Below, in pieces: positions 53,849-63,398 of a DNA stretch of 64,000 nucleotides. How positions within the stretch are numbered: position 1 is the stretch's first letter; each line of letters begins with the position of its first letter. Source of the stretch: an uncultured Bacteroidales bacterium (lineage in GTDB: Bacteria; Bacteroidota; Bacteroidia; Bacteroidales; Muribaculaceae). Both the position numbers and the translations under genes were made by a program. The DNA is taken from positions 7,888-71,887 of the forward strand of contig CASEAQ010000004.1 in assembly GCA_949285735.1 (NCBI GenBank), given 5' to 3'. The notes under the pieces were generated by a model. The model was not told the DNA's origin. It saw nothing but the letters and a program-made list of their open reading frames with translations, and made no database searches.

Positions 53849-56365
53849 CTATTGGGTGAGGAACAGGAATGTGGCGGCACTTTCTTTGCCGAGGTAGTAT
53901 GCCCGGGCTTTTATCACTTGGGCATTGCCTACCGGCACGGGGGCTGTCCACACGGGCGACTGGCGGGTGGGCAGGCTGCCGTCGAGGGTGTAGCGCACCG
54001 TCATTCCAGGGTAGCGGGTGTTTACTCGCAGCAATCCGTTTTCAACTATCAGTCCCGGTTGCCCGATGCGGAAGTTCACACCCTTGTCGAAAAGGCGCGG
54101 CATTTCGCGAGTGCCCACCTTGAGGTTGTATTGACGGCGGGCTTCGTAGAATGCCGAGAGGTCTTTGTATTGCCCTTCCCACGATGGACGGGCGTTCCAG
54201 CCGCGCTCGGCAAGGCCGAACAGCTTGGGGAACACGAATGCCTGCACCATGCCATAGTCGCGCACAGTCTCGGCAAACACCTGCCCTTGCACGCCCACGA
54301 TGTTTTCGGGGCGAGTGAGGCGCGGCTTGCCGTCGGCGGCGCGCACAAGGTCGATGGGATTGCCGTTATAGTTGGTGAAGCGAGTGCGGTATATGTCGAA
54401 TGGCTGAGCTTGCCACGATGCAAACTCGTCGGTTGCTCCGCCCCACGACAAGCCGTCTTCGTCTTGGTGGCGCGAATACACCATGTCGAAGTAGAAGTTG
54501 TTTACGCCGCTCAATATCACGGGGTAGCCGGCATTGGCGAGCGTGTAGGGTATCACGTCGCGGCTGCCGACGGTGCTCCATGCGTTGATGCCGCCAAACC
54601 GTGGCGACACGCGGGCATTGTATTCGGCACTGTGGTGCTGCGCCACTTCTTGCCAGCCTGTGGTCTTGATGCCTTTTCCGGCGAGGTATGCCGTCACGCG
54701 GTCGATGAAGTATTCGCGCGCCTCATGGACGGTGGCATATCCGTTTCGCTTCATCATCTCGTGCACGGCTGGCGAGCCTTCCCAAGCCCCCTCGGGCACT
54801 TCGTCGCCGCCGATGTGGAGCATGGTGAGCTGCAAGCCGGCATCTTCATACATCAGGGCAAGCTCGTCAACCACCTTCTCGATGAAGCGGTAGGTGCCTT
54901 CCTGCCCGATGCACAAGATATTGTCGTGGAAACCTTGTGCCGAGGTATAGACCGACGTGTCGCGGTCGTCCCACAGGCGGTAGCGGTCGGCTTCGGCAGG
55001 GTCGGTGACTGCATATCGGGCATGGCGGTGCTTCATCGACACTATCGCTGCGCGCGAGTGCCCCGGTGTCTCGATTTCGGGAATGATAGTGACACCACGC
55101 GATGCGGCATAGCGCAGCAGCTCGACAAACTGGCTGCGAGTGTAGTAGCCGTTGGCTGTGGTTGTTGTGTCGTCGGGGTTGCCCGTGCCGCGGTAGGTCT
55201 GCACGAGGAAGTCTTTCTCGTCGAGCGTCAATCCCTTGCGCGACCCCACTTGCGTCAACTCGGGCAAGCCCGGGATTTCGAGCCGCCATGCCTCGTCGTC
55301 GCAAAAGTGGAACTGGTAGCGGTTGATTTTGTAAGATGCCAGCAGGTCGATCATCTGCTTCAGGTCGTCGTAGCGGGTAAAGTTACGGGCAATGTCGATC
55401 ATCACGCCCCGATAGTGGAGGTCGGGATAGTCCTTTATGTGTACGCATGGCAGTTCCTTGCTTGTCAACGCCCACTTCGTCTCAATCACGGCGATGAGGG
55501 TCTTTACGCCGTTTAGCAGCCCGTCGGGGCTTGCTCCGGCAATGTCGATAACTCCGTTTTGTGCCACCGTAAGTTCGTAGTATTCGTTGTTTTTGCTGAC
55601 GGTGTCGGGCAGCAGCGACAGGTTGATTTGGGTGTTTCCTGCGTTGCCGTTTTCGCTGATGCCGGCGGCTGTGAGCTTTTCACGCAAGTAGGCTGCCGCT
55701 GTGGCTGTTGCCTGCGGCGTGGCGTTTATTTTTACGGCTTCGGTCAGTTTCAAGTTGCCACCGGTCTCGGTTATAGACTTGGGTGTAGGGAAAATGTCGT
55801 AAACCGACCCCGTAAACTTTGCCCCGTCGGGATTGACTGACTCGTTGAGTCGGTAAACATACACGCCGCCAGGATAATCGGCAAATTGCCCTGCAATGCC
55901 CCATTGCGATGGGCGCGTGAGTGGCGGCACGGCGATTTTCACAGGCATAGGATTGTCGAGCTTGCCGTCAAAGGCGAAATGTCCGCCATCGGGGGCGAAA
56001 GCACGTGACGTGTAGGTGCCACCCATCGTCATGTCAACAACTATCGAGTCGCCGGGCTCGAGCGGCTCGTAGAGGGCTGTCGGGCGCACGACATAATAGT
56101 TTGGAACAATTTCGTCAACCGATGCCTTGCTCTCGGGCGGCGTGGTGACTTGGTTGGGGAATATGTTGTAATATAGCCCCCAATTGCCGTGCAGAGTGCT
56201 GTCGGAAATGTTAGTGATGACAAATTGTGAGGTATATCGGCGCGGTTCTTGCAAGTTTTCGCCCATAATCCATTTCACAGCCACCGGGGCTTTGTCGCTG
56301 GCAGCCGAGGCTGTTGCTGGGCAAGCCAAGCAAGCTGCCGCCATGAGTGTAACCAAAGTTTTCAT
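53849..56365 (-). CDS. Beta-N-acetylhexosaminidase (GH20)
   Basis: This 838-residue exported enzyme removes terminal GlcNAc/GalNAc by substrate-assisted catalysis. After a signal peptide (to about 21, ATASAA) come a chitobiase-like N-terminal carbohydrate-binding region (about 25-170) and the GH20b domain (about 190-310). The TIM barrel starts at HYRGVMIDIARNF. The catalytic pair D521-E522 lies in HIGGDEVPEGAW. The C-terminal Fn3-like/chitobiase domain carries VRYTLDGSLPT. With the sialidase and GH92 enzyme it fits N-glycan or mucin breakdown. It is monocistronic. Confidence 0.94.
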   Translation of the reverse strand: MKTLVTLMAAACLACPATASAASDKAPVAVKWIMGENLQEPRRYTSQFVITNISDSTLHGNWGLYYNIFPNQVTTPPESKASVDEIVPNYYVVRPTALYEPLEPGDSIVVDMTMGGTYTSRAFAPDGGHFAFDGKLDNPMPVKIAVPPLTRPSQWGIAGQFADYPGGVYVYRLNESVNPDGAKFTGSVYDIFPTPKSITETGGNLKLTEAVKINATPQATATAAAYLREKLTAAGISENGNAGNTQINLSLLPDTVSKNNEYYELTVAQNGVIDIAGASPDGLLNGVKTLIAVIETKWALTSKELPCVHIKDYPDLHYRGVMIDIARNFTRYDDLKQMIDLLASYKINRYQFHFCDDEAWRLEIPGLPELTQVGSRKGLTLDEKDFLVQTYRGTGNPDDTTTTANGYYTRSQFVELLRYAASRGVTIIPEIETPGHSRAAIVSMKHRHARYAVTDPAEADRYRLWDDRDTSVYTSAQGFHDNILCIGQEGTYRFIEKVVDELALMYEDAGLQLTMLHIGGDEVPEGAWEGSPAVHEMMKRNGYATVHEAREYFIDRVTAYLAGKGIKTTGWQEVAQHHSAEYNARVSPRFGGINAWSTVGSRDVIPYTLANAGYPVILSGVNNFYFDMVYSRHQDEDGLSWGGATDEFASWQAQPFDIYRTRFTNYNGNPIDLVRAADGKPRLTRPENIVGVQGQVFAETVRDYGMVQAFVFPKLFGLAERGWNARPSWEGQYKDLSAFYEARRQYNLKVGTREMPRLFDKGVNFRIGQPGLIVENGLLRVNTRYPGMTVRYTLDGSLPTRQSPVWTAPVPVGNAQVIKARAYYLGKESAATFLFLTQ

Positions 56366-56377
56366 GATACGGAGTTG

Positions 56378-56905
56378 TTATTTGATGGTTTTACATAATT
56401 CGTCGAGTAATCCCTCGCAAGCGTCTTCGAGCAGATCGAGTACAAGCTCGAATCCCTCGGCACCGTCGTAATAAGGGTCGGGAATGCAGTCGTTGTGGGG
56501 GTGGAAGCGCAAGTATCGAGCCATTTCCACGACTTTGCGCTCGTCAACCACCTCCCTCATGCAGCGCAGCCCGTGCAGATTGCTGCGATCCATGATTACG
56601 ATGAGGTCGAACATCTCGAAATCGCGCCCCGTGACTTGGCGGCTTAGGTGGGTGAGGTTGTAGCCGCGGCGTTGTGCATGAATGCGCATACGCTGGTCGG
56701 GGAGGCTGCCGCTGTGTCCGCCGTAAGTTCCTGCCGAGTCAACGAAGAATCGTTCTTGCAGCTTGCGGTCGGCAATCAGCTTTTCCATGATGCCTTGGGC
56801 AGCCGGCGAGCGGCAAATGTTGCCGAGGCAGACAAAAAGTATTTTGTATTGGTTGTCGTTTCCTGATGCGCTACAGGGGGCGCCATTGATGTAAATTGGG
56901 TGCAT
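56378..56905 (-). CDS. Low-molecular-weight protein-tyrosine phosphatase
   Basis: This 175-residue cytosolic phosphatase has the P-loop CLGNICRS (C26 nucleophile, R32) followed by SPAAQGIM. The general-acid aspartate is in IPDPYYDG. Such enzymes often act on tyrosine kinases of capsule/exopolysaccharide systems, but no kinase gene is nearby. It begins at the ATG at 56905 with a short non-conserved extension (MHPIYINGAPCSASG); a later start is possible. It lies upstream of the GH20 gene with 12 nt between, so the two may share a transcript. Confidence 0.93.
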   Translation of the reverse strand: MHPIYINGAPCSASGNDNQYKILFVCLGNICRSPAAQGIMEKLIADRKLQERFFVDSAGTYGGHSGSLPDQRMRIHAQRRGYNLTHLSRQVTGRDFEMFDLIVIMDRSNLHGLRCMREVVDERKVVEMARYLRFHPHNDCIPDPYYDGAEGFELVLDLLEDACEGLLDELCKTIK

Positions 56906-56944
56906 AAATAATCAGATTTGTCCAAAAATACTAATTATATCTGA

Positions 56945-57082
56945 GAAGCTGTTTCCTTTTCGGAAAAAAATTGCGTGGCACGGTGTTTTAAGGCATAGTT
57001 GGACGGTTCTGCCCGTATTCCATAACACACCATTATTGCACTTTAAATGAAGAGCCGCGTTGGCAAGGAATAAAACAGCTTC
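56945..57082. repeat. MITE-like element with GAAGCTGTTT ends, copy 2
   Basis: GAAGCTGTTT at 56945-56954 has its exact inverse AAACAGCTTC at 57073-57082. The 138-bp span is non-coding and sits in the divergent gap before the nitroreductase gene. Ends match those at 19586-19697, but the interior differs. Confidence 0.5.
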
Positions 57083-57146
57083 CCGGGTGGGCAATTTTTT
57101 CGGGTTTTGTTGTAATTTTGTGTAGCATTCTTTAAGTTTGAGTATT

Positions 57147-57686
57147 ATGGAAAATTTTCACGATATGCTTGTGCGCAGGCACAGTATCAGGAGATATACT
57201 AATGAGGAGATTTCGCCCGACGATGTACAACTCATACTTGAGGCGGCGTTGATGGCTCCATCGTCGAAGAGGTCGCAGCCGTGGCAGTTTGTCACCGTCG
57301 AAGACCGCAAAAAGCTCGAATTGCTTAGTTACTGCAAGGAGCAGGGGGCAGCCCCGGTGGGCAAGTGCAGTCTTGCCGTGGTGGTGTGTGCCGACCCTGC
57401 CGTGAGCGACGTGTGGGTTGAAGATGCCACCATCGCTGCCACCTACATACAGCTGCAAGCCGAGGCGTTGGGCTTGGGAAGTTGCTGGATTCAGATACGC
57501 AACCGCTTTTCGGGCGATGGCGAGCCAGCCGAAGACTACGTGAGGGCATTGCTCGACATTCCGCCGCATATCCCGGTGCTGTGCATCATCACGCTCGGGC
57601 ACAAGGACGAGGAGCGCAAGCCGTTCAACCCCGAGAAGATGCTGTGGGAACGTGTTCACATAGGCAAATGGAGGCCACAGGAATGA
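57147..57686 (+). CDS. Nitroreductase-family flavoprotein
   Basis: This 179-residue FMN-dependent oxidoreductase has RRHSIRRYTNEEI (phosphate-binding arginines), APSSKRSQPWQFV (FMN-binding segment) and ALGLGSCWIQIRNRF. It probably reduces quinones or nitro compounds with NAD(P)H; the natural substrate is unknown. Two in-frame ATGs, 57138 and 57147, are possible, and 57147 (MENFHDML) fits the family. A -7 box TAATTTTG lies at 57113-57120. Its stop overlaps the next start by 4 nt (ATGA). Confidence 0.9.
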   Translation: MENFHDMLVRRHSIRRYTNEEISPDDVQLILEAALMAPSSKRSQPWQFVTVEDRKKLELLSYCKEQGAAPVGKCSLAVVVCADPAVSDVWVEDATIAATYIQLQAEALGLGSCWIQIRNRFSGDGEPAEDYVRALLDIPPHIPVLCIITLGHKDEERKPFNPEKMLWERVHIGKWRPQE

Positions 57687-58447
57687 AAGCGGTGCTGATA
57701 GGTGCCGGCAATGTAGCCACCAACCTTGCAAGGGCTTTGAACGATGTTGGCGTAGCGGTCGTGCAGGTGTATAGCCACACGATTGCCCATGCGCGCGAGC
57801 TTGCCGATGCCGTTGGGGCAGCTGCGACTGATAGCCTTGCCGAGATTGCGAGCGGAGCCGACATATACATCATATCGGTGAAAGACGATGCCGTTGCAAG
57901 CGTGGTGGAAATGGTGCCCGACAACGGCAGCCTGTGGGTTCACACTTCGGGCAGCGTGCCTATGACGGTGTTTGAGGGGAAGCGCAGCAGGTATGGAGTG
58001 TTTTATCCGATGCAGTCGTTTTCGCGGCAGATAAAGACCGCCTTCGACGAAGTGCCTTTCTTCGTCGAGGGGGATAGCGAGGCTACGGCGGTTGCCATCG
58101 ACGAGCTTGCTGGACGCTTGTCGCGGCGCGTGTTCCGCGCCACGAGCGAACAGCGGAAGCTGTTGCACATAGCTGCCGTGTTTTCGTGCAACTTCGCCAA
58201 CCACCTGTGGACGCTTGCCAGCGACGTGCTGCACGATGCCGGGTTGCCATTCGATGTGATGCTGCCGTTGATTAGCACCACGGTCGATAAGCTGAGGTTG
58301 CTTTCTCCTGCCGAGTCGCAGACGGGACCCGCCGTGCGCCGCGATGCCAACGTGATGCAGTCGCACCTTGCCATGCTCGATGCCGACAAGGCGCGCATAT
58401 ATGAAATGTTGTCGAATAGCATAATGAAACGCCATGAGCAGAATTGA
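57683..58447 (+). CDS. Rossmann-like/DUF2520 oxidoreductase-type protein
   Basis: This 254-residue protein begins with a nucleotide-binding fold ([19 protein letters not shown]). It continues with [10 protein letters not shown] and a C-terminal helical DUF2520 domain ([18 protein letters not shown]), resembling pyrroline-5-carboxylate reductase-type dehydrogenases. Its substrate is not established. An open frame extends upstream to 57482, but that part overlaps the nitroreductase gene in another phase. The ATG at 57683 overlaps the previous stop and starts the Rossmann fold. kdsC follows with a 14-nt overlap. Confidence 0.9.
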   Translation: MKAVLIGAGNVATNLARALNDVGVAVVQVYSHTIAHARELADAVGAAATDSLAEIASGADIYIISVKDDAVASVVEMVPDNGSLWVHTSGSVPMTVFEGKRSRYGVFYPMQSFSRQIKTAFDEVPFFVEGDSEATAVAIDELAGRLSRRVFRATSEQRKLLHIAAVFSCNFANHLWTLASDVLHDAGLPFDVMLPLISTTVDKLRLLSPAESQTGPAVRRDANVMQSHLAMLDADKARIYEMLSNSIMKRHEQN

Positions 58448-58958
58448 CTACGACTTGACCAAGATAAAGGCGTTTGCCTGCGACGTTGACGGCGTGTTGT
58501 CGCCGTCGGTGATACCGATGCACATCAGCGGCGAACCGCTGCGCATGGTGAACATAAAGGACGGCTATGCCATACAGCTTGCCGTGAAGCGCGGATTCCA
58601 TTTCTCCATCATCTCGGGCGGTCGCAGCGAGGGTGTGCGCGTGAGGTTTGCAGGGCTTGGAGTGCCTGACATTTACCTTGGAGCGTCGATGAAGGTGCCT
58701 GTGTTGAAAGAGTGGATGGCAAAGTATGATTTACAGCCCGAGCAGGTGGCATACCTGGGCGACGACATTCCCGACATCGAGGCAATGCAGTGTGTCGGTT
58801 TGCCGGTTGCTCCAGCCGATGCTGCTCCCGAAGTGAAAGATGTTGCCCGCTACATTTCGCCTTGCATGGGCGGATATGGCTGCGGCAGGGATGTTATAGA
58901 GCAAGTGCTGAAGGCGCAAGACTTGTGGATGAGCGACCGCCATGCCTTCGGCTGGTGA
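58434..58958 (+). CDS. kdsC: 3-deoxy-manno-octulosonate-8-phosphate phosphatase
   Basis: This 174-residue HAD-family phosphatase removes phosphate from Kdo-8-P, the step before KdsB. D17 and D19 in [10 protein letters not shown] are the nucleophile and acid. [15 protein letters not shown] is motif II, and [20 protein letters not shown] motif IV. The compact, capless type C0 size is as expected for tetrameric KdsC. It is the third gene of a tightly overlapped operon with the nitroreductase and DUF2520 genes. The terminator 58982-59036 follows. Confidence 0.94.
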   Translation: MSRIDYDLTKIKAFACDVDGVLSPSVIPMHISGEPLRMVNIKDGYAIQLAVKRGFHFSIISGGRSEGVRVRFAGLGVPDIYLGASMKVPVLKEWMAKYDLQPEQVAYLGDDIPDIEAMQCVGLPVAPADAAPEVKDVARYISPCMGGYGCGRDVIEQVLKAQDLWMSDRHAFGW

Positions 58959-58981
58959 GGAAGGTGTGTTGAATGAAAATG

Positions 58982-59036
58982 ATTGCAGGAGGTCATAAAC
59001 ACCATGCGTGTTATTTCCTCCTGCAATTGTCTTTTT
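58982..59036 (+). terminator. Terminator of the kdsC operon
   Basis: An 11-bp stem pairs 58982-58992 with 59017-59027, with an inner AACAC/GTGTT pairing, followed by five T at 59032-59036. Confidence 0.85.
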
Positions 59037-59080
59037 GGCATAAGTGGACAACCCACTCAAAGTCGAATGACCGATTGGGG

Positions 59081-59407
59081 TTAAAGTTGCTCCAAGTTTA
59101 CAGCCGTGCCGCTGCAAGTGACCATGAGCATGCTGCCGTTTGCTCCCACTGTTTCATAATCCAGGTCGATGCCAATCACTGCATTTGCGCCCAATTGGGC
59201 GGCTTGCATTTCCATTTCGTGCAGTGCGGTGTCTTTGGCCTTGCGCAACACCTCTTCGTATGAGCTGGAGCGTCCGCCGAAAAAGTCGTTGATGTTGGCT
59301 AAGAAATCGCGCACAAAGTTTGCGCCGATTATGGTTTCTCCCGACACGATGCCGTGGTAGGCAGTGACTTGCATTCCCTCCACTGTGTTTGTAGTTGTTA
59401 ATAGCAT
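59081..59407 (-). CDS. YbjQ/UPF0145 family protein
   Basis: This 108-residue small soluble protein has the family signature: [72 protein letters not shown]. YbjQ-like proteins form ring-shaped oligomers of unknown biochemical role. It is monocistronic. A minus-strand TACTTTTG box at 59466-59473 may be the -7 element, about 58 nt before the start. Confidence 0.93.
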   Translation of the reverse strand: MLLTTTNTVEGMQVTAYHGIVSGETIIGANFVRDFLANINDFFGGRSSSYEEVLRKAKDTALHEMEMQAAQLGANAVIGIDLDYETVGANGSMLMVTCSGTAVNLEQL

Positions 59408-59576
59408 ATCTTTCTTATTGTGTTTTAGGTTGTTAATAGCTGTGTCCTATAATAGACTCATATTGCAAAAGTAATGAAAACCATCAGTAATTTAGCTGTT
59501 ATATTGGAGAAAAATAGTAATTCTATATAGTTTGGCATTTCCCGATTTTGCAGAGTGAGTAGCAAACAGTCTTCCC

Positions 59577-59621
59577 GATAAAAGCAGGCAGGACGCACTT
59601 GTCGATTGGTGCGTCCTGCCT
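59577..59621 (-). terminator. Terminator of the gldKLMN operon
   Basis: A perfect 13-bp stem pairs 59586-59598 with 59609-59621. On the minus strand GCTTTTATC follows. Confidence 0.82.
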
Positions 59622-59648
59622 TTCGGTTGTATGCTATGTGCCTGTGTG

Positions 59649-60797
59649 TTATGACTTGCGGCGGCGTACTGAGCGCACTGCCGAGCCGCTGTTTGACACC
59701 TTGGCTTTTTTCACGTTCGAGCCTTTGGGCTTGGAACGTTTCGAGCGTTTGTTTTTGGCTTCTTTCTTTTCTTCTTGTTCCTCTTTCTTGACTTGTTCGT
59801 CTTCGCTATCGCGGTCGCGTATCACTATTTCTTCCCCATCGTCGGTGGTATTGGCAAGCGATGTACTGTCGGCTGCTTCGGCACGAGCTTGCAGTTCCTC
59901 GCGTGACGGAATCCACAGGTTGCGGTCGAACGACTGGAGTCGGTTCTCGATGCTGTCTTGCGCACGCTTCAAGTCCTCGGGGTCGGGGAACATCTGCACC
60001 ATCGACAGGTTGCGCAGGTTCTTGGTCTTGTAAATAGTGCCCTTGTACATTCCCATCACGAAGAAGTCTTCGTAGTTGTATCGAGCAAGGTTGTTGTCGT
60101 TGTCGGTGAACACGTATTGCTGTGATATGTATGGTCGCAAGTCGTTCATTTCGACCCAGAACATCGGGTAGCGTATTGCCTCGCCGCCAAACTCGTCGGT
60201 GCGGTGCAGCACGGGGCAGATGGCTGTGACGTTCTTCTTCATTTTCCCTGCAAGGCGGTCAAATTCCATTCGCTCGATGATGTAGTAGCTTAGTACCTCG
60301 TTTGATGGTATGTCGCTCTCCTCGATTGTGTAGCGGGGGGTGCGCTCGGTGCTGCCTTTTGCCTCGGTGTATAGCACGTGGAAGCGGTCGAGCATGTCGC
60401 TCACCTTTATGCGGTATTGCTCGGTGAACATCTCGCGTCCGTCGAGGTACTCGTATGCCGGAATCTTGCCGTCGGCAAGCAGGTGCATGATTATGAAGAA
60501 CAGGTTCTGCCCGTCCTCGTTGGGCAACTCGGGGTAGTAGAGCGCCATGTTGGTCACATCGGTAAGGTCGATCGAACGGTATATCACGCGCATCCATTCC
60601 ACGTTGGCATCCGATGCCTCCTTTTCTTCATAGAACGACTTCATGCGCTCGGTCATTCCGGTCTCGTCTTTGGCGGCGTTGCGGTCGCGGGCAGTGCGGC
60701 GGCGCACCACGCCCTCGTTGTTCTGAGCCATTGCCGGTGCCACGGTGATGATGAGCAGCAGGCTTGCCAAAATATATCTTAAGGTCTTCATGTTCAT
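59649..60797 (-). CDS. gldN: T9SS ring protein GldN/PorN
   Basis: This protein of about 382 residues is a periplasmic partner of GldK in the outer-membrane-associated ring of the type IX secretion system. It has a signal peptide (YILASLLLIITVAPAMAQ). The GldN core (about 60-290) contains VIYRSIDLTDVTNMALYYPE and KVSDMLDRFHVLYTEAKG. The lysine/arginine/glutamate-rich tail (about 320-382) looks disordered. The frame opens at 60830, but the ATG at 60797 or 60791, after the gldM stop, precedes the signal peptide. It is the last gene of the operon. Confidence 0.93.
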   Translation of the reverse strand: MNMKTLRYILASLLLIITVAPAMAQNNEGVVRRRTARDRNAAKDETGMTERMKSFYEEKEASDANVEWMRVIYRSIDLTDVTNMALYYPELPNEDGQNLFFIIMHLLADGKIPAYEYLDGREMFTEQYRIKVSDMLDRFHVLYTEAKGSTERTPRYTIEESDIPSNEVLSYYIIERMEFDRLAGKMKKNVTAICPVLHRTDEFGGEAIRYPMFWVEMNDLRPYISQQYVFTDNDNNLARYNYEDFFVMGMYKGTIYKTKNLRNLSMVQMFPDPEDLKRAQDSIENRLQSFDRNLWIPSREELQARAEAADSTSLANTTDDGEEIVIRDRDSEDEQVKKEEQEEKKEAKNKRSKRSKPKGSNVKKAKVSNSGSAVRSVRRRKS

Positions 60798-60819
60798 TAT
60801 AGTGAATGTGTGAGGTTTA

Positions 60820-62400
60820 TCAGTTGACAATTACTTCCATCGGGGCGAGGGTGCGTTCGATGCCGTCGGGGCCTATTGCCCTCACGCGCGAGATGTAGAA
60901 CCGTTTCCCGCGGGTGAGGCGGCGGAAGCTGTTCTTCTGCCGGTCGGAGAAGTTTGCCCCGTCGGAGACTTCGGGTATGGCATTGCCCATCGAGTCGAAA
61001 AATACGGTCTCGAAGCTAAGCACCTTGTAGGCTACGTTGAGCATGTCGTCGTCGATTGCAGCCGCAATGCCGTCGGTCTTTAGCAACAGCGACTTGGCAA
61101 ACGGTTTTCCGCCGCGGTAGCGTTCGGGATTCCCCTTGCTGTCGGTGTAGGCAATGTATGGCATCGGGTCGGGCAACTTGCGCACGCGGAAATTGGTAGT
61201 GGCTACCGTCTGTTGGCGTCCGTCGATGTTGGCGGTGACGGTGACTACAGCCTCGGTACCTACCTTGTCGGGGTGTGCAGCCCATGTGTCGCCGTTGCGC
61301 GAGAGCGTGCCGTTGGTCATTGTTGCCGAGATGGCATTGTTGGGTATGCCCGGCACGGCTATCGAGAGTGGGTTGTCGATGCCGGCGTATAGCACGTTCA
61401 TCATCGTAGCCGAGATGGTAGCCGTCGGCTCCATGACGGTGTATGACGATGTGAAGTTGTGCTTCGAGGTGGTTCCGTCGCCGTGTGTTACTTCGATATA
61501 ACCATTGTAGTCGAAGTTGCCCGACTTGGAGGTTGCCACTTCATATAGCCCGCGGTCGTTGTCGAGGCGCGTGCCGTTGATATACACGGCAGGACGCTGT
61601 GTGGTATCGACGGCAGCCAGCACGATGTTGGCAGTGTAGTTGCTGCCCCTCATCACCAGTCGCGAGTCGGGTATGACGAAAGCGTCAACCTGGTTTACGC
61701 GCAGGTCGCTTGCATCGATATTTTTCAACAGGGTGCTAAGCACTTCGCCCTCGGCATAAAGCACGTCGTTCTGGATTTTTGACAGCAGTGTAACTGATGC
61801 CACTACGGGCATGTTTTCGAACAATACCTCTTCCCACAACTTGCCTTTGCCCACGGCTCGGGTTTCGTTGGTGACGGTGGTCGTCAATGCCAGCTCGATG
61901 TTGTGCTTCTGCACTGTGTCGTCGAGCATTTGCGTTGCGTATGTGCGGTATTCGTCGATTCGCTGGCGCAGTTGGCGCCCTTTTCCGTTGCGTGGGGCGA
62001 GCATCACCACCGAAGGGGTCTCGGTGTCGTCGAGGTTGCGGATGTTCCTCACGTCGCCATCTTCCCCGTCGGAAGTTTTCACTATGGCGATTTTGAGGGA
62101 GTCGATATATGAGTAAAGCGCGGTAGTGCGTTGCCTAACCTCCGAGGCGCGGGCATACCATACGCCGCCCTTCTCGGGGTTTTGCTCGTTGAAAGCCTCA
62201 AGTTGGTCGTATATGGTGCGGTTGCGGTCGGCAACGGTGCGGTTGGAACGCGTCAACCCGTCTTCGACCTGAGTGAAACCGTTAAGCACGTCGCTCGACA
62301 CGTTAAGGGCAAGCATGGCGGTCAAGACGATATACATGAGGTTTATCATCTTTTGTCGTGGCGACATTCGCCCTACCGTCTGATTGTGTGCGTTAGCCAT
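60820..62400 (-). CDS. gldM: T9SS motor/periplasmic shaft protein GldM/PorM
   Basis: This 526-residue protein has one inner-membrane helix near the N-terminus (INLMYIVLTAMLALNVSS) and a long periplasmic part. With GldL it forms the proton-driven motor, and it reaches the GldK/N ring through four periplasmic domains. MSPRQKMINLMYIVLTAMLALN is the conserved start. Its C-terminal domain (about 420-526) includes KPFAKSLLLKTDGIAA. It starts 9 nt after gldL, and gldN starts 22 nt after its stop. Confidence 0.95.
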   Translation of the reverse strand: MANAHNQTVGRMSPRQKMINLMYIVLTAMLALNVSSDVLNGFTQVEDGLTRSNRTVADRNRTIYDQLEAFNEQNPEKGGVWYARASEVRQRTTALYSYIDSLKIAIVKTSDGEDGDVRNIRNLDDTETPSVVMLAPRNGKGRQLRQRIDEYRTYATQMLDDTVQKHNIELALTTTVTNETRAVGKGKLWEEVLFENMPVVASVTLLSKIQNDVLYAEGEVLSTLLKNIDASDLRVNQVDAFVIPDSRLVMRGSNYTANIVLAAVDTTQRPAVYINGTRLDNDRGLYEVATSKSGNFDYNGYIEVTHGDGTTSKHNFTSSYTVMEPTATISATMMNVLYAGIDNPLSIAVPGIPNNAISATMTNGTLSRNGDTWAAHPDKVGTEAVVTVTANIDGRQQTVATTNFRVRKLPDPMPYIAYTDSKGNPERYRGGKPFAKSLLLKTDGIAAAIDDDMLNVAYKVLSFETVFFDSMGNAIPEVSDGANFSDRQKNSFRRLTRGKRFYISRVRAIGPDGIERTLAPMEVIVN

Positions 62401-62409
62401 CGTGTGTCT

Positions 62410-63384
62410 TTATGCTTTGTTATCGTCGTCGTTGTTGTTCAAGTCCATTCCAGGTACCATTGGGCGGTACATGTTCACGGTCATGGCTTTTACCATCTTT
62501 TCATACACGCTGTTGAGCTGCTTCATGTATCGTGCCATCTTTTCGGCTTCGTCGCAGTAGCTTGCGCTCTCGGCAGCCGATTTCTCGTACATGTCGCGAA
62601 TGTCTTTCAGCCCGCGGTTGACGCGGTCGATGTTTTCGAGCTGTGTCGAAATGCTCTTCAGCTGTATCTCGTAAATGGTGTTAAGCCCGCTTATGTTGCG
62701 GTTGAGGTTTTCCATCTGCCCCACGTATCCTTGCGAGCTGCGAGTGATGTTCTCGCTGTTGTCGGTGATTGAGCGGTATGACGCAAGTAGCACTTCCGAC
62801 ACTTGGTTGAGGGCTTCGGTGGTTGAACGCAATTGATCCATTTGCTGCGATATGGCCGACAGTTGTGACAGATATTGCTGAGTGGCGTCGGTCAGCTCTG
62901 CCATCTTCGACAACTGGTCGCTTGCCGCTGCCATCTTGGCGATGCTCTCGCTGAGCGTGCGTGTGTCTTCTTCCGACACGTTTATGCCGCCGGGCAGTCC
63001 GGCAGCGCCGAGCGTTGCACCGGCGTTAATCGAGATTGTGCCGTCCTCGCCGTTGCCGCCACCACCGCCATTGATTACGATGCCGTTGCCGCTTGAGAAG
63101 TCGGGGCGGTCTTCGGGATTCTTGGTGCGCAACACTGGGAACACTTCCTCCCATTTGTAGGCTTGTTCGGGTCGGTCGAACGCCGTGAGGATAAACATAA
63201 GCACCTCGGTGCCCATACCGATACACAACAACGTGTTGCCACCCGGCAAGTGCAGAATCTTGAACAGTGCACCCCATATTACGACGGCGGCACCGATACT
63301 GTAAGCGAAGTTGAAGAAGCGTTGTCCCTTTTCGCCCGAGAGGAAACGCTCTATGCTGTTTTTATATTTTTTATATTTGCCCAT
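62410..63384 (-). CDS. gldL: T9SS inner-membrane motor protein GldL/PorL
   Basis: This 324-residue protein has two N-terminal transmembrane helices (about 25-75). The first segment reads FNFAYSIGAAVVIWGALFKILHLPGG and the second MGTEVLMFILTAF; it holds the conserved glutamate (GTEVLMF) implicated in proton flow in relatives. The cytoplasmic part (about 130-300) is a coiled-coil-like region rich in SxSxxMxxLxx patterns. It carries a glycine-rich linker (NGGGGGNGEDG, about 105-115). It forms the rotary motor with GldM. gldK ends 14 nt upstream. Confidence 0.95.
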   Translation of the reverse strand: MGKYKKYKNSIERFLSGEKGQRFFNFAYSIGAAVVIWGALFKILHLPGGNTLLCIGMGTEVLMFILTAFDRPEQAYKWEEVFPVLRTKNPEDRPDFSSGNGIVINGGGGGNGEDGTISINAGATLGAAGLPGGINVSEEDTRTLSESIAKMAAASDQLSKMAELTDATQQYLSQLSAISQQMDQLRSTTEALNQVSEVLLASYRSITDNSENITRSSQGYVGQMENLNRNISGLNTIYEIQLKSISTQLENIDRVNRGLKDIRDMYEKSAAESASYCDEAEKMARYMKQLNSVYEKMVKAMTVNMYRPMVPGMDLNNNDDDNKA

Positions 63385-63398
63385 AGTTAGTGAGAGTA